64,000 bases of DNA from positions 124,001 to 188,000 of the forward strand of contig CM074762.1 in the NCBI GenBank assembly GCA_037355855.1, given 5' to 3'. This DNA is from Pseudo-nitzschia pungens (lineage: Eukaryota; Bacillariophyta; Bacillariophyceae; Bacillariales; Bacillariaceae). The stretch's first letter is position 1, and the number at the start of each line of letters is the position of its first letter. The notes beneath the pieces are model-generated. The model made no database searches, had not been told where the DNA came from, and worked only from the letters and a program-made list of their open reading frames with translations. The translations under genes were made by a program, and so were the position numbers. Of this stretch, positions 31,406-43,542 are shown piece after piece.

Positions 31406-33365
31406 TGTGGATTTTGGATTTGGTTGTCGCTGCTGTTGCTGTTGCTTCTGCTAGTGCTTTTGCTTCTGTTGTTGCCGTTGCGAGTGATTCGAATGCAGTG
31501 TGTGTTGAGTTGTTGCTTGTACGTTACGGATTGATCACAGTAATTATTCAATCAAAATCAACAACAAACTGATTTCAATCTTGGGTCTTTGTTGTGCATG
31601 TACCGTGCTCGAAATTGTAATTATCTGCAAGATTACTTGACCTCGCGAGGAACTACTACTTTTGATGATTTATAATTATCTCTTTACTTTGATCTCCCGT
31701 AGAAATTGTACTGTGAACGTCTGTCGTTGTCCGATGATCGCAGAAGTGAGGTTCGGAATGAAATAATTTCCTTTCTGTTCCACTACGGTGCTGGTGTAGG
31801 TCTACGGTAGGATCCCAGAGAGGTGAATGTCCGTTGCCCCCTCGGTTGGATGGTTTGCCCTTGCTGTTTTTGTACTTGTGGTGAATGCGGAATCAGAATC
31901 GTACCGTTCCTGGTTCCTGGTCGCAATGCTCTCTACTCGACTGGTTGATTAGTAGCAGTAGAGTGCCGATGGTGTCTTTTGTGTCGATCAAAAGGCATGA
32001 AGGTAAATTTTACCGTTTGCCGTGGGAATCATCGATGCAAACGCACAACCGGGTGGGTGTTCGTTTCACTCTTAACGCGTTGACATCTTTTTTGAATGGA
32101 ATGTATGTCTACTAGTTGTACGTACACGTACGGTAGTGGAGTACCGGTACGGGTACTTGAGTAAGGTTACACACTCGAGGACGGACTTGCAAACAAAGAA
32201 CGCACAGTGTTGTGACAAGGATATTTTACGCTTTAACGTCCCTAAAACATGGCGTATCGTAATGTTGCAATGTACGAAGTATCCTTACCAGGAATCATAT
32301 GACCTAACAAGAATTTTTTCAACGTACGTATCGTTCCGCGGAACACTGGATCGTATTCTGTAGGGGCTATATTATACAAGAAGCTTGGCACGTGTACTCA
32401 TACGACGAATGAGAGGTTGACAGAGAGAAAATGACCACGGGTAAGGTTTACTCGTAACATTGGGAATCATCACTACTGACAGCAACAAAAAGAATTCACA
32501 TAGCGTACGTACCGGTACTCGTACGTCCCTTGCGTAGTACCTGGTACGTACGCTATCCCTCATAGATTTTTTGAGTCCGACGGTAACCTTACGAGTAGGA
32601 GGTATGAGTGAGGTTACAATATTATGAATGCTTGTCATCTTAGATCGCCTCCTCCCAGAACATGATCTCTTGGAGGATATCGAGGGAGCGGGAAACTGAG
32701 GACACCACACTTTTCTGAAAGCCTCACTCGTTGTGATGATGCCACTTTTTTTTTCTTTCGCTTTGGTTTTCTTCGTTCTTGTGTCCTCATGAGAATGATT
32801 CTTCATTCATTCTTGCTTACGTTACCTTGTAAGCTTTACCGTTACCGTACCGGTAAGATTACGCAACACAAAGATTCTTGATCTACGGTAATCTTCAGGT
32901 TATGGAATCATCATCTAATTTACGCTACGGATAGAACCTTAGTTGCACGACAGACGAGAGACGACGCACAACACAAAGCTTCCGGGAAAGTTCGTTTCTG
33001 CCCATCCGAACTCTCAACATCGAGCACCGCTTTCGTCACATTCACTATTTCCTTCACCTGTGTCGTCTACCGTATCGCTATCAACCACCAACCCCAACAT
33101 CTTGTCTTTTTCTGAAATCGGAATTGGATAATTGATTGCTTGATTGATTCATTCATTCATTCAATCAATCATACTGTTCCGAATCTAGAACGCCAGTCGA
33201 AGAAAAGAACAATACAAAAGCCGACCAAACCCAACCCAACCCGACCCAACCCAACTCATCCAACCAAGTTCCCCTCCCTGGATCTCGAGCATCCAACGAC
33301 CACAGTCACTCTCGGTGGCACGAATCAAACACCTCCAACTCACTCCAACACTACCAAAGTCCAAC
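31406..33365. other. Divergent intergenic region of about 2 kb
   Basis: No supported gene. Several GTAAGGTTAC-like motifs occur (32161-32170, 32441-32450, 32582-32592, 32821-32866), with GTACGTACG clusters near 32110 and 32505-32555. Close to the downstream ATG are tetranucleotide repeats (ATTC near 33148-33160) and an AACCCAACCCGACCC stretch (about 33225-33260). Confidence 0.55.
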
Positions 33366-34556
33366 ATGCCACCGCAAACGGAACCGCAATCGGAACCAGA
33401 AGCAGAACCAGGAGCAGAACCTGGAGCGGAAGCAGAACCGCAAGACTACTGCATCTCGTTTGAAGACGTCCAAGACGCCGCGGATCGGATCTTTGGCACC
33501 GTTCACAAAACCCCGGTCATGACCTGCCGCTCGCTCATCTCCTCGAGCGAGCACGACGACGGCAAAAACTATTTCTTCAAGGTCGAGGCGATGCAAAAGA
33601 CGGGATCCTTCAAGTTTCGGGGGGCACTCAACGCCGTGCGGTACCACCTGGAACACGCCACCCGTAGCCGTAGCCGTAGCCGTAGCGGCAGAGAAAACGA
33701 AAGCGAAAGCGAAAGCGTCGACCGTAACGAAAACGGAAACGAAACGGGACTGACGGTGGTGACCCACAGTTCCGGAAACCACGCCCAGGCCCTGGCGCTG
33801 GCCGCCAAGATGGCAGCGGTGCACGCCACCATTGTCATGCCCGACACGGCTCCCCTCGTCAAGAAGAACGCCGTCCGTGACTTTGGAGCCACCATTGTGA
33901 CGGTGGAAAATTCCAACGAGGCCCGCAAGTCCGAGGCCGAGCGCATCGTGGCCGAAACGGGAGCGGTCTTTGTCCACCCCAGCGAGGATCCGCTGGTGAT
34001 TGCCGGCCAGGGGACGGTGGCCCTGGAATTCATCGGACAGGTCCGGGAGATGGCGGACGACGGAGATCTCGACGCGGTCATCATCCCCGTCGGGGGGGGC
34101 GGGCTGGCGGCGGGCAACTGCATCGCCCTCCGGGCCGTCCTCGATCCGAGCGTCAAGATCGTCCTGGCCGAGCCCGAGACACTCAACGACGCCCAGCGGT
34201 CCTTTCGGGAGGGAAGGCTCCTGCACCATCCCCCCGGGACGGTTCTGGACAGCGTGGCGGACGGCCTCAAGACGACCCTGGGGCCCAACACGTGGCCCAT
34301 CGTTCGGGACCTGGTCGACGACGTGATCACCGTGTCGGAGACGGAGATTCTGCGAGCGACCAAGATGGTCTGGGAGCGGCTCAAGGTGGCCATCGAGCCC
34401 AGCGCGGGGGTGGGAGTGGCGGTGGCCTCGAGCCGGGAGTTTCACGCCAAGTATCCGAGGGAGGGATCGGGCGTCCGAAACGTTGGCATCGTGCTGTGCG
34501 GGGGCAACGTGGACGTTGGCAAGATCGCCCTCAAGATGAACGAACTGGGATTGTAA
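33366..34556 (+). CDS. Serine racemase / threonine dehydratase-like PLP enzyme
   Basis: A 396-residue fold-type II PLP enzyme. KTGSFKFRGALNA carries the Schiff-base lysine (K83), SSGNHAQA (135-142) contacts substrate, PVGGGGLAAG (241-250) binds the PLP phosphate, and LCGGNVD lies near the C-terminus. Short length without an ACT regulatory domain and the overall spacing fit serine racemase or catabolic L-threo-3-hydroxyaspartate/threonine ammonia-lyase; these are hard to separate by eye. I chose the ATG at 33366; the frame is open upstream only through GTG. The N-terminus has a Glu-Pro-Ala repeat (residues 5-25), and a Ser-Arg then Glu-Ser/Asn insert (about 99-127) lies between two catalytic-core motifs, an unusual place for low complexity. 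Confidence 0.9.
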   Translation: MPPQTEPQSEPEAEPGAEPGAEAEPQDYCISFEDVQDAADRIFGTVHKTPVMTCRSLISSSEHDDGKNYFFKVEAMQKTGSFKFRGALNAVRYHLEHATRSRSRSRSGRENESESESVDRNENGNETGLTVVTHSSGNHAQALALAAKMAAVHATIVMPDTAPLVKKNAVRDFGATIVTVENSNEARKSEAERIVAETGAVFVHPSEDPLVIAGQGTVALEFIGQVREMADDGDLDAVIIPVGGGGLAAGNCIALRAVLDPSVKIVLAEPETLNDAQRSFREGRLLHHPPGTVLDSVADGLKTTLGPNTWPIVRDLVDDVITVSETEILRATKMVWERLKVAIEPSAGVGVAVASSREFHAKYPREGSGVRNVGIVLCGGNVDVGKIALKMNELGL

Positions 34557-36360
34557 ACGGGGGGAGGGAAGGCGGGCGAGCGGGCTGGCTATCACCGGAC
34601 AACCTCTGTGCGGCGGGCAGATACCATGATGCATGCATGCATACAGTAACGAATGAATGAATGAATGGATTTATCCATTTGTTTTATTTTATTTTGTTTT
34701 GTTTGTTTTGTTTTGTTTTGTTTCTGAAAAGCAAGCATGCGATTGATTCGACACGATTCGAAGCGGAATGCGCATTCTTTGTTCCGGTGACGTTCGATGG
34801 CTTTGGCATCGCATCGAGAATCCGATAACGGGCGAAATTGACGTTGAGATTCGGGGTTGTTGACGATGATTGCGTCTGTGTTGTTGGAAGGCAAGATTTT
34901 TTGTACCGCTGCCGGTAACTGGTCGGAAGGAATGTCCAACAACAATACTCCGAGAAGGCACTGTTCGCGTTGCGTGTTGCTCTACTGCAATCCGATGCAA
35001 CCGCATCAAAATCGAAATCGAAATCGAAATCGAGAACGAGAGCAAATCGTTCCATCCACAAACTGCTTTGGAATGACCCAAAAACAAAAAGTTTCGTCCT
35101 CTCTGCTCCGACGACCTGGCCGGAGGTGTGCACCTGCTGAAACGATTCGAGGGATGGGTCCGTTCTTTCGCTCGGTGGTCCCGAGTTTCCCGTTCCCCTT
35201 TTTCGCTCGTGGTGGTTTCATCCCGAACTAGTATTTTGAATTTTAGAAGAAATAGTAGCACCAAATGGTGCTTCCAATTGCGATAATACGATTAGTACTA
35301 ATAGAAATACAAATATTATACTACTACTAGTACTACTAAAACGCACAACTCTGATCAAATATGGTACTAGTACTACTAGTAGGAACACAACAGACCGCAA
35401 ATCAATACTAGTACTACCACTGCATCCGACGACGTAATTTCTTTTTGGTGGTTGGGTCTTTCTTCTGTCGGATCCCCCGCCCCATGTTGCTTTGATCGGT
35501 AGTACACATCACTGTATAAAAACAAGAACCCTTCTTGTCGGTAGTACTAGTAGTACTACTAGCACTTTTATTGGTCTCATCAACGTACCGTACCTCCCGC
35601 CATCGAACAACACGACCTCTGGATATCCCATGCTGGCAGCAGCGCCATCGTTCTTGCGAACCAGCAGCAGCAATACAACTACTAATACTGTGGTAGTACT
35701 AGTACTAGTAGTACTAGTATTACTAGTGGTATCATTATTATAGTCACCAAGCCGGTAGTAGACCGTACGACTACATGATCATCATGCATCCAAAAGGTCG
35801 TCGTCACGAAGGCCCTCCTTGGTGATATTACTAGTAGTAGTTGTACCACTTGTTGCTATTAGTTTTGTTACTACTACCAGTAGTAACTGTTATGCTGGTA
35901 CGGTAGGGTGCAGATTACATCCGACTCCTCCGATTTTGATTGATTGATGAGTCATTGATTTTCCATTTTGATTGACGATTGATTGATTGACGATTGACGA
36001 TGATAGACGATTGACGATTGATTCGTCTCCCAAGATTGATTGACGATTGACAAGACGCGCGGGACAACACCACACCACACCACACCACACGCAGACCACT
36101 CGTTCCGGCAAGCCATGACAAGAATGAAGAACAAACGAGAACGAGGAACGAGAATCATCAAAGATCAAAAGATCAAAGATCAAAATCTCGTCATCAAAAA
36201 AATAATGTCACCAAAATCTCACCAAAATCTCAACAAACAATCTTTCTCTTCACTCTTCGCATGATTGATTGAGGATTGATAATATTCATCAACACTATAC
36301 ACAATACACAATACACCTCATAGCACTCAGTATCCTCCATCCTCCACCAAGAACGCAAGA
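34557..36360. other. Intergenic region rich in ACTAGT and GATT repeats
   Basis: No supported gene. It holds a GAATGAAT tract near 34650, a TTTTG-rich tract at 34680-34722, dense ACT/AGT triplets at 35240-35890, and an imperfect GATTGACGAT minisatellite at about 35940-36055. Confidence 0.6.
35240..35890. repeat. ACT/AGT self-complementary triplet-rich region
   Basis: Many short runs such as CTACTACTAGTACTACTA and GTAGTACTAGTAGTACTACT alternate between ACT and AGT, so the strand can fold back on itself repeatedly. Copies are dispersed, not a clean tandem array. Confidence 0.75.
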
Positions 36361-39300
36361 ATGGCTCGTCGTCGCTCGTATTCCAGCATCGGAATCGAGG
36401 GCTTTCTGAGCGGTTCTCCTCTCGATGCGCAAGGGAAGTCGTGGGAGATTGCGGGGACGATCAAGGATCTCCCGGAAGATTTCGTGGTGCGAGAAATCCT
36501 TCCGGGTGGCGACGATTCCACGGTGGCAAGAATTGCGTTGCAATTGCAATCTCAATTGCAATCGATACCATCGAAAACGACATCGACAACATCCACAACA
36601 TCGACAACAACGCAGAGCGCAGCAAGCATCGCCACCGATCAACTGCGCGTTGCCGATCTGCATCCGATTCGCCCGATCGAATTGCCCTCCGTGTGCGATG
36701 AACAAGTTGTCAGTGGAAGTGGAAGTAGAAGTAGCAATTCAAGTAGCAATGGAAGTGGACAAAAATCGATTCCATCATCGTCATCATCACCATCATCATC
36801 ATCACCATCACCATCATCGTCGTCATTCGACAAGAAGATCGAAAATGCTTTGGCTTTGCCCGCCGATGCTCTCCCCGAACCATCATCCCCGCAGGAAACA
36901 GAAACAAAGACAAAGACAGAAACAGAAACAAAGACAGAAACGAATATGGAAACGATACGATCCTATCTCGAGAGAGTGGCGACGACCGATCACCCGGCCG
37001 CAACCCTCTTGGAAGGCCTGGAAAAATTGAGCGCGAGAAGCACCGATCGGATTCCCGTCGTTGGCTACAATCACAATCACAACCAGAATCACAATAACAA
37101 TATGAATCACAATCACAATCAAAGCACTTTCGAGGAACCCTCGGTTGCGACAGCGACGACAATGACCACTACTACGGACCGGACTGCCGCAATGGACATT
37201 GAGAAGGACGAAAACAATAGCAATATCAATAACACCAACGACAACAACAACGACAACACTGTTTGGATCCCCCCGTTGCTTCCGTCCCCGGGCAAAGACG
37301 AAGAAGCGGGCGCCAACGCGGACGCGGACGCGGATGCAAAGAAGGATGCGGAGATGCGCGCTCGGCGAAAAGCCTTTCACCTGGCCATTCGCCTCGAGTA
37401 CCCCTTTCTAAAGACGGAGAGCGCCACCCGACAAACGGTCTCCTTTCCCGCGTCCAAAAGTGGGAGCGGAACGAGAAACGAAACCAAACAGCAAACGGAA
37501 CCATTCGATGCAAGTGAAAGTGCAAATGCAAATGCAAACGGAAATGCAAACGCAAACGGAACCGATCACTGGATCAAGGTCGTCACCGAGGACGCCTTTG
37601 ACGCGCTGGTCCCCTACCTGCACGCTCCGCGGGACGATCTGAGGGAGCTCCTGCTCTTTCGCAACCGCGGCTTTGAGGGAGCCAGAGCTGGAGCGGGAGC
37701 CGGAGCGAGCGGTCTAGCGGAAGCCGATGGAGGCGAAAGCGAAAGCAAGAACGAAAACCAAAGCAACCGCAACAGCTCAGGCAGCAATGGTACGACATTG
37801 TCGTCATCGTCATCGTCATCGTCATCGACATCGACATCGACATCGTCCGCGACGCTCCGTCTCCGACCGGGACTGTCCAAGGAAGATCGGCGCAATGTGC
37901 ACCACATCCTGGCGAGCAAGAACAAACACTTCGAGTCGAGCATTCGGAATCACCAACAGCAATCATGTCAGCAACAGGGATCGAAACGAAGAAGAACAAA
38001 CACCAACCGTTCGTTTTCCAAACCCGGCGAACCATTGGACAACGAATCCCAAACCGCTTCTTCGGATTCTTTTTCGCAAGACAGCGCTCCCACGATCGAT
38101 CTGGTCGTGACATGGAAGAGACAGGCATTAAACAGGGCGGGATCCAAACGAAGAAAACGAAAAGCACCACCAACGACAACGACAACGAACCACAACGGCA
38201 ACAGCGACCAGCGGGACGGTCGGGGCAATCCTCACGAACAACAACGACAACAAGTCCAACAACATGCGCGGGGGAGAACCGATCTGTTGTGTGTGATGAA
38301 AAAGACCAACAAGGAACACCTGACGGCCATTCAGATCCTCACCAAGAAGCTCAGGTGCCGGCAGTCCGACATTGGCTTTGCGGGCATCAAGGGTACGTGC
38401 TGCCGTGCTGCCGTGCTGCATTGTATCGTATGGTATTGTATGGTATTGTATTGTATTGTATTGTATTGTATACGTACACCGTACGTTGTATACCGCAATA
38501 ATTCTGCCGGTAGATAGAATGAATCCATCCATCCATCCATCCATCACGCATGAACGGTACTAGTTCCATTACCAGTGCCGGTGCCAGTACACGTACCAAC
38601 AAACTCATAATTTCGACAATGAAGAGTACTGGCACACCTGCCGTACCAAGGGCCGAACGCATGAACGGATGGAGGACACAACATGTGCAATCCATGTCTC
38701 TTTAAAAAAACTCTCACGCTTCGTCCCCATACAATCCCTCTCACGATGCGATTCTCTCTCTCTCTCTCTTGTCTCTCTCTGTCTCTGGTCCCGTTGCACC
38801 TATCTCTTGCCTCTCTCTCTCTCTCGTTTTTTCTTTTGCGACGACGATCCGATGCGATGCGATCCGTTCCGATGCGATGCAAAACCAGACATGCGGGCCG
38901 TTACCTACCAATTCCTGACGCTGCGGAACACGACGTTGCAACGGGTGGAACGAGCCATCCGCAACCACCGATTGGGACCGGGACAGAGCGACATCGAACT
39001 CAAGATTTTGTGCTCCAACGCAGACTCGGTGCTCAACATTGGCAGCCTGGAAGGGAACCGGTTCGAGATCACGGTCCGCAACCTCAAGCGCGTCGTCGGT
39101 GGAGGCAACATAGGTGGCAATGGCACAGTCGATGGCAAAGTCAATGGCAATGACATTAACAATGACAATGGCAATAGCAATGGCAATGGCACGACACGCG
39201 GCGATTCCTTTGCCAGCTGCGACGCTGCACACATCGATCGCATGGTGGAACGGATCCGGACCCACGGCTTTGTCAATTTTTACGGCGAACAGCGCATCGG

Positions 39301-40192
39301 AGCGCCCGGGACGCGAGACTTGGTCGGCGTCCGGGCCTTTGAGATCGGCCGGGCCATGCTGAAGAACGACTTTCGAGGAGCCATCAACCTTCTAATGGAG
39401 GGCAGCAGCAGCAGCAGCACCCTTCTTCCAAACAAGCCAGAGCCCGAGGCCGTCCAAAGAATCCGCTCTGCCTGGAGGGACAGCAAAGGGGATCCGTCGG
39501 TGACCCTCAAGGCCTTTCGCAAGGACGACGTTCTGCCCCGTGAGAGGGCGGTCCTGCGTGGATTGAATCGATACCCCGACAATCCCCTCGAGGCACTCCG
39601 ATTTCTGAGCTTCCACACGAGAATCTTTTACATCAATGCCTACCAGTCGTACGTTTTCAACAAGGCAGCATCGGAACGCATCAAGAGGTTCGGCAACGCC
39701 GTGGCAACGGGAGACCTCTACCTGGACGATGACGATGACTATGACAATGGCGACAACCACCACCAGCAGCAGCACTACCACCGGGACGACGTCAGGGTTG
39801 TGAAGGGCGACGAGGTGCCATCCATCCGTCCGAGCCAGATCGTCCTGCCCCTCCCGGGTCACAACGTCCGGTATCCGGAGCACGAAATCGGAAAGCTATA
39901 CCGGGACCTGCTGGAGGCCGATGGGGTATCCTTCGAAAAGGATCGGGTCCCGGAGGCGACGGCCAAGGGAAGCTATCGCAGGCTCGTGGTCCGCCCCCGG
40001 AATCTGGTTGCGACCGCTGTCGATGGCAATGGGAATGGCATTGGGAATGGCATTGGCATTGGGAATGGCGATTCGTCGGCCTGCCGGAGCATGAAACTCT
40101 GTTTCGATCTGCCCAAGGGATCCTATGCGACGATGCTGTTGCGGGAACTCATGATGACCACGATGGTCCGGTCCATTGAATCCGAGGATTGA
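36361..40192 (+). CDS. PUS7: PUS7/TruD-type tRNA pseudouridine synthase
   Basis: Two exons (36361-38392 and 38889-40192, phase 1) encode 1111 residues. TruD-family hallmarks: GTIKDLPEDFVVREI near residue 33, LLCVMKKTNKEHLTAIQILTKK and FAGIK-D-MRAVTYQ across the splice junction, GFVNFYGEQRIG, and a C-terminal core with VLPLPGHNV and FDLPKGSYATMLLREL. The family isomerises uridine to pseudouridine in tRNA and mRNA. The catalytic Asp (residue 678) of the GxKD motif has its codon split by the intron (G at 38392, AC at 38889-38890). About 500 residues of Ser, Thr, Asn, Glu-Lys, Ala-Asn and Asn-His microsatellite-type sequence are spread through the first exon, which makes the protein far longer than the 660-680 residues usual for fungal or animal PUS7. 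The 496-nt intron contains TATTG, ATCC and CT repeats. Confidence 0.9.
38434..38470. repeat. TATTG pentanucleotide repeat in the PUS7 intron
   Basis: About seven tandem copies, some with one substitution, lie near the 5' end of the intron. Confidence 0.9.
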
Positions 40193-40413
40193 TTGATTCG
40201 ACATTCGCATGATCAGATCAGACACTGTCATTGGACACGATGCGGTTGGACTAAAGTACTATATTCTGCGTCTAACGGACTGCTTGCACTGTAAAGTTCG
40301 GCGTCTGGACTGGTTTCGTTTGTTTTCGATTGTTTTCGTTTCGTTTCATTTTGTTTAGTTACACGTACGCAAAGCTATTGTTCTTGTATTCATATCGTGG
40401 CGTCGTCTATCTA

Positions 40414-41634
40414 TTAGTGTGTCGTAGCAGCCACCAGCATCGATCTGCCCATGTCCCGGACGGTATCTTGCACGGGAGTCAGCGTCAGCCCCAAAATGTC
40501 CTTCAATCGGGCCGTGGAGTCCACTTCCTTGGTTCCGATCGGAATCGCTCCCCCCTTGAAATCTCCGTCGAAAGTCACCCTCGAGGGATCGCCCAACCCC
40601 GATTCCGCGCACACGGCCCTGAGGATCTCGGCCATTTCGCTCGAGGGAATCCGGGCCTCGGTGGAGACGATGATGCGCTTCCCGATGGCTTCGGGCCGGC
40701 TCGCCGCCAGAACGTGGGCCCTGGCCACGTCCCGGACGTCGACGCAGAGGCGGCTCTGCACCGGCGATTCCCCCCGGACCCATTTCCCAAAGATGGTGAA
40801 GGAATAGGAATTGGTGAGGGCGGTCGGGTGGTTCTCGTCGCCGCTGGAGGTGGGAGGCCCAAAGACAAAGGGGGGGCAGATGGTGGACATGGGAATCTTT
40901 TGTTCGTTCGCAATCTCCCAGGCAATCTTCTCGGCCTGCATCTTGGACCACTGGTAGCTGGACGCCCAGTTGTTGTCCTCGAGCTTGGATTGCGTGTTCC
41001 AATCCTCGTGGGTGTAGTATTCTCCGTTGGCCGGAGTTTGTCCGCTCCCGCGGACCGCAGCCATGGACGATGTCACTACCAAACGGCAGCGATCCTTTCG
41101 GGAACACTTTCCGATCGCCTCCACCAGGTCTTTCGTTCCCCGGACGTTGTCGTTGGCGGTTTTGATGTGATCCTCGCTGGGACCAAACACGGAAGCAATG
41201 TGGTACACGCAAATGCTTTTGTCGTCGCCGTCGTTGTCGTTGTTGTTCTTATCGTCGTTGGATGCATCCTTCCGTGCCGCGTACTCGAGAGCCTCCGTGA
41301 TAGTTTTTCCTCCGTCCAGCATGTCGTAAGGAAGTACCTTGACAGTGGGTGATGCGGAGGAGGATCCGAAGCGTTTCCAGTATTCCGTTTCGGACTCGAC
41401 TCGTTTGGATCGTACCAAACACAAGATTTCGTCTCTGCAATCCTCTTCTTCTTCACCGGAATTGCTCTTCAAGAGAGCGTTTACCACTTCTCGACCAACA
41501 TAACCATTGGCACCCGTAACAATAGAAATTCGTCTCGGGAGCGAGTTGCTCAGGGCCAAAGCCGAATCTGCCGCTAGAGCCAAAAGCAGCACGATCAAAC
41601 ACCAGAAGGAATGGGTAGCAACGGAACCAATCAT
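40414..41634 (-). CDS. Extended SDR, dihydroflavonol-reductase-like NAD(P)-dependent oxidoreductase
   Basis: A 406-residue Rossmann-fold enzyme: TGANGYVG (residues 40-47) binds NAD(P), VYHIASVFGP is the DFR-type strand, VTSSMAAVRG carries the catalytic Ser, and YQWSKMQAEK is the YxxxK motif, followed by CPPFVFGP. These features match the DFR/cinnamoyl-CoA-reductase-like extended SDR group; the substrate is unknown. The frame is open upstream to a TTG, so I used the first ATG at 41634, which begins a strong hydrophobic segment (SFWCLIVLLLALAADSALA) likely to be a signal peptide or anchor. An Asp/Asn/Lys-rich insert (DDKNNNDNDGDDK) lies near residue 130. It converges on PUS7 with only 221 bp between stops. 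Confidence 0.88.
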   Translation of the reverse strand: MIGSVATHSFWCLIVLLLALAADSALALSNSLPRRISIVTGANGYVGREVVNALLKSNSGEEEEDCRDEILCLVRSKRVESETEYWKRFGSSSASPTVKVLPYDMLDGGKTITEALEYAARKDASNDDKNNNDNDGDDKSICVYHIASVFGPSEDHIKTANDNVRGTKDLVEAIGKCSRKDRCRLVVTSSMAAVRGSGQTPANGEYYTHEDWNTQSKLEDNNWASSYQWSKMQAEKIAWEIANEQKIPMSTICPPFVFGPPTSSGDENHPTALTNSYSFTIFGKWVRGESPVQSRLCVDVRDVARAHVLAASRPEAIGKRIIVSTEARIPSSEMAEILRAVCAESGLGDPSRVTFDGDFKGGAIPIGTKEVDSTARLKDILGLTLTPVQDTVRDMGRSMLVAATTH

Positions 41635-42425
41635 TATGAGGTAGGAGTACAAATACCGGCAAGGTTACGAAGATTTGTGCAACTATAAGTAGGGTACTTC
41701 TTCGTCGGGTTTCCTACAGCAATATCACTGGAACCCTACCGTATGGTACATCTTCAATCCACTGACGACAAACCCGTTTCAAACTGAAATCTGGCTTCAC
41801 CCAGCTACCAGCGGGATCGATTTGTGATTTCGGTATTCGTTGTTCGTGGTGATGGATGGTGGTTGGAGGAGAAAGCAAGCAAAATAAGAATACAAGTACA
41901 AATGCCTGGTAAGGTTACATACCGTTCATGGTGACGTCAGAATTTAGATTTTAATCCCTCTCTCACAGTCAACCGTAATCTCTCATCTACCGGTAAGGTT
42001 ACAAAAGAGGGTGGAAGGAACCAATTTAACTTCTGAAGCCCGGCAGAAAGCAAAATATCAGAAAGAGCAACAAGTTGTTTTTATGTCCAAGAGAATTGAA
42101 TAAATTCAGATCGAAGGTTGTAGCCGGTGCTGTAAGTTACCTAAGCATCAATCATTAAATAATACCAAGTGTACAAAATAACAATTAAAATCATCAATCG
42201 ATATATGTTAGAAATAAATATGGGAGAGACAAAATTATTACCCACACTCTTCAACTCTCAGCTTGATACTTGTACCGCACTATTATTATTTATTTTGAAT
42301 GGTACACTTACGAAGGATGTGGTGAACCCACTAGCAGTAAGAGAACTCTTCCCTTATTCAATTACACATTCATGACGTCTACTAGAGCGTTGGTGAGAGA
42401 CCATTACCGGTACACACCGTAGTAC
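41635..42425. other. Intergenic region upstream of the SDR gene
   Basis: No supported gene. GGTAAGGTTACA (41908-41919) and CGGTAAGGTTAC (41991-42002) occur here in the same orientation. The right end borders the TIR element. Confidence 0.6.
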
Positions 42426-42434
42426 TAATCGACG
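42426..42434 (+). repeat. Left target-site duplication TAATCGACG
   Basis: Nine bases directly before the left TIR, repeated after the right TIR. Confidence 0.9.
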
Positions 42435-43533
42435 GGGACCTATAACAGTAAATAGTACTAATGGATTTGATTTTTACTTTTGTTCGGTACAAAATTTGGC
42501 GAACAAAAAATGAGTACTTGCGATCAGACCACACATGCTCCAACAGGCTCTAAAAATGACTTCGAATCGGATTAATAACGGTTCAAAACGTCAATAAAAC
42601 GTCTATCAAATACTTAATACGTCAATAAAACGTCTATCAAATACTTCGTACTACTTAATACGGTGATTCATTATGAAAAAATAATAATAATACGGTGATT
42701 CATTATGAAATAATAATAACACGTTGATTCAAATCGAATTCCGAAGTAAACCTACTTTTTTTTTACCACGGTGATTCATGTTTAAACATATACTTCGTAA
42801 ACGTTGATTCAAATAACATGTTTATTCAATACTGATACATATCTATCTAATATTATTTAAGATGGTGATTGATTCATTCTCTCAAGTAAAAAGATGTTGA
42901 TTCAATACTGATACACATCAAATAACATATCGAGGTACATATCTATCGAATAACATGTTTGAAAGACGTTGATATTAATAACATCATATTCATTCGATAC
43001 TGACGCACCTCTATTGGAAATTTAACACAATGATTTGTTATCTAGAGTACCGTATTGAATACTATTTAAGACGGTGATTCGAAATTTAACACCGTGATTT
43101 GTTATCTAGAGTATTGAATATTTAAGACGGTGATTCATACCGTACTGTGTTAATCTTGAATTTGATGTTTGAATCACCGTCGTTCCATAAATGCACATGA
43201 TATGTATCATGTGCATTATTACATAGTATCATGTGCATTAATATTTGAAATGTCCGTTCATCATTAATTAAAATTGTAATTAGGGTATTTTTAACAGTTA
43301 CAAATAATAATAACGTTTAGAAGGGTCTGATCTAAAGTAACTTCTGCACCTCGATGGGCAGAAATGTCCGATATAAAGTACACGTAATCACGGTTGAGGC
43401 GGAAAATGGATAAATGGAAGCTGCATAGTATCGTATTTGTCTGATCGCTAGTACACGAAATTTAACCGTCCAGATTTGTACGGATTCAAAGTAAAAAAAA
43501 AATCCATTAGTACTATTTACTGTTATAGGTCCC
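42435..43533. mobile_element. Non-autonomous TIR transposon, Mutator-like by target-site size
   Basis: The ends are inverted repeats: GGGACCTATAACAGTAAATA at 42435 matches the reverse complement ending at 43533, identical for 34 bases and similar for about 15 more. Both ends are flanked by the same 9 bases, TAATCGACG (42426-42434 and 43534-43542), a perfect target-site duplication of the length Mutator-like elements make. The 1099-bp interior is AT-rich, has no transposase or long frame, and is filled with imperfect copies of ACGGTGATTCATT, ACGTCAATAAAACGTC and TTGATTCAATACTGATAC. It therefore depends on a transposase encoded elsewhere. Near-perfect TIRs and an intact duplication argue for fairly recent insertion. 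Confidence 0.9.
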
Positions 43534-43542
43534 TAATCGACG
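43534..43542 (+). repeat. Right target-site duplication TAATCGACG
   Basis: Nine bases directly after the right TIR, identical to the left copy. Confidence 0.9.

Noticed and set aside
33351..34634. 427-codon antisense frame over the serine-racemase-like gene
   Set aside because: It is longer than the real gene but has no domain; C/G-rich third positions keep the opposite strand open. The plus strand has all PLP-enzyme motifs.
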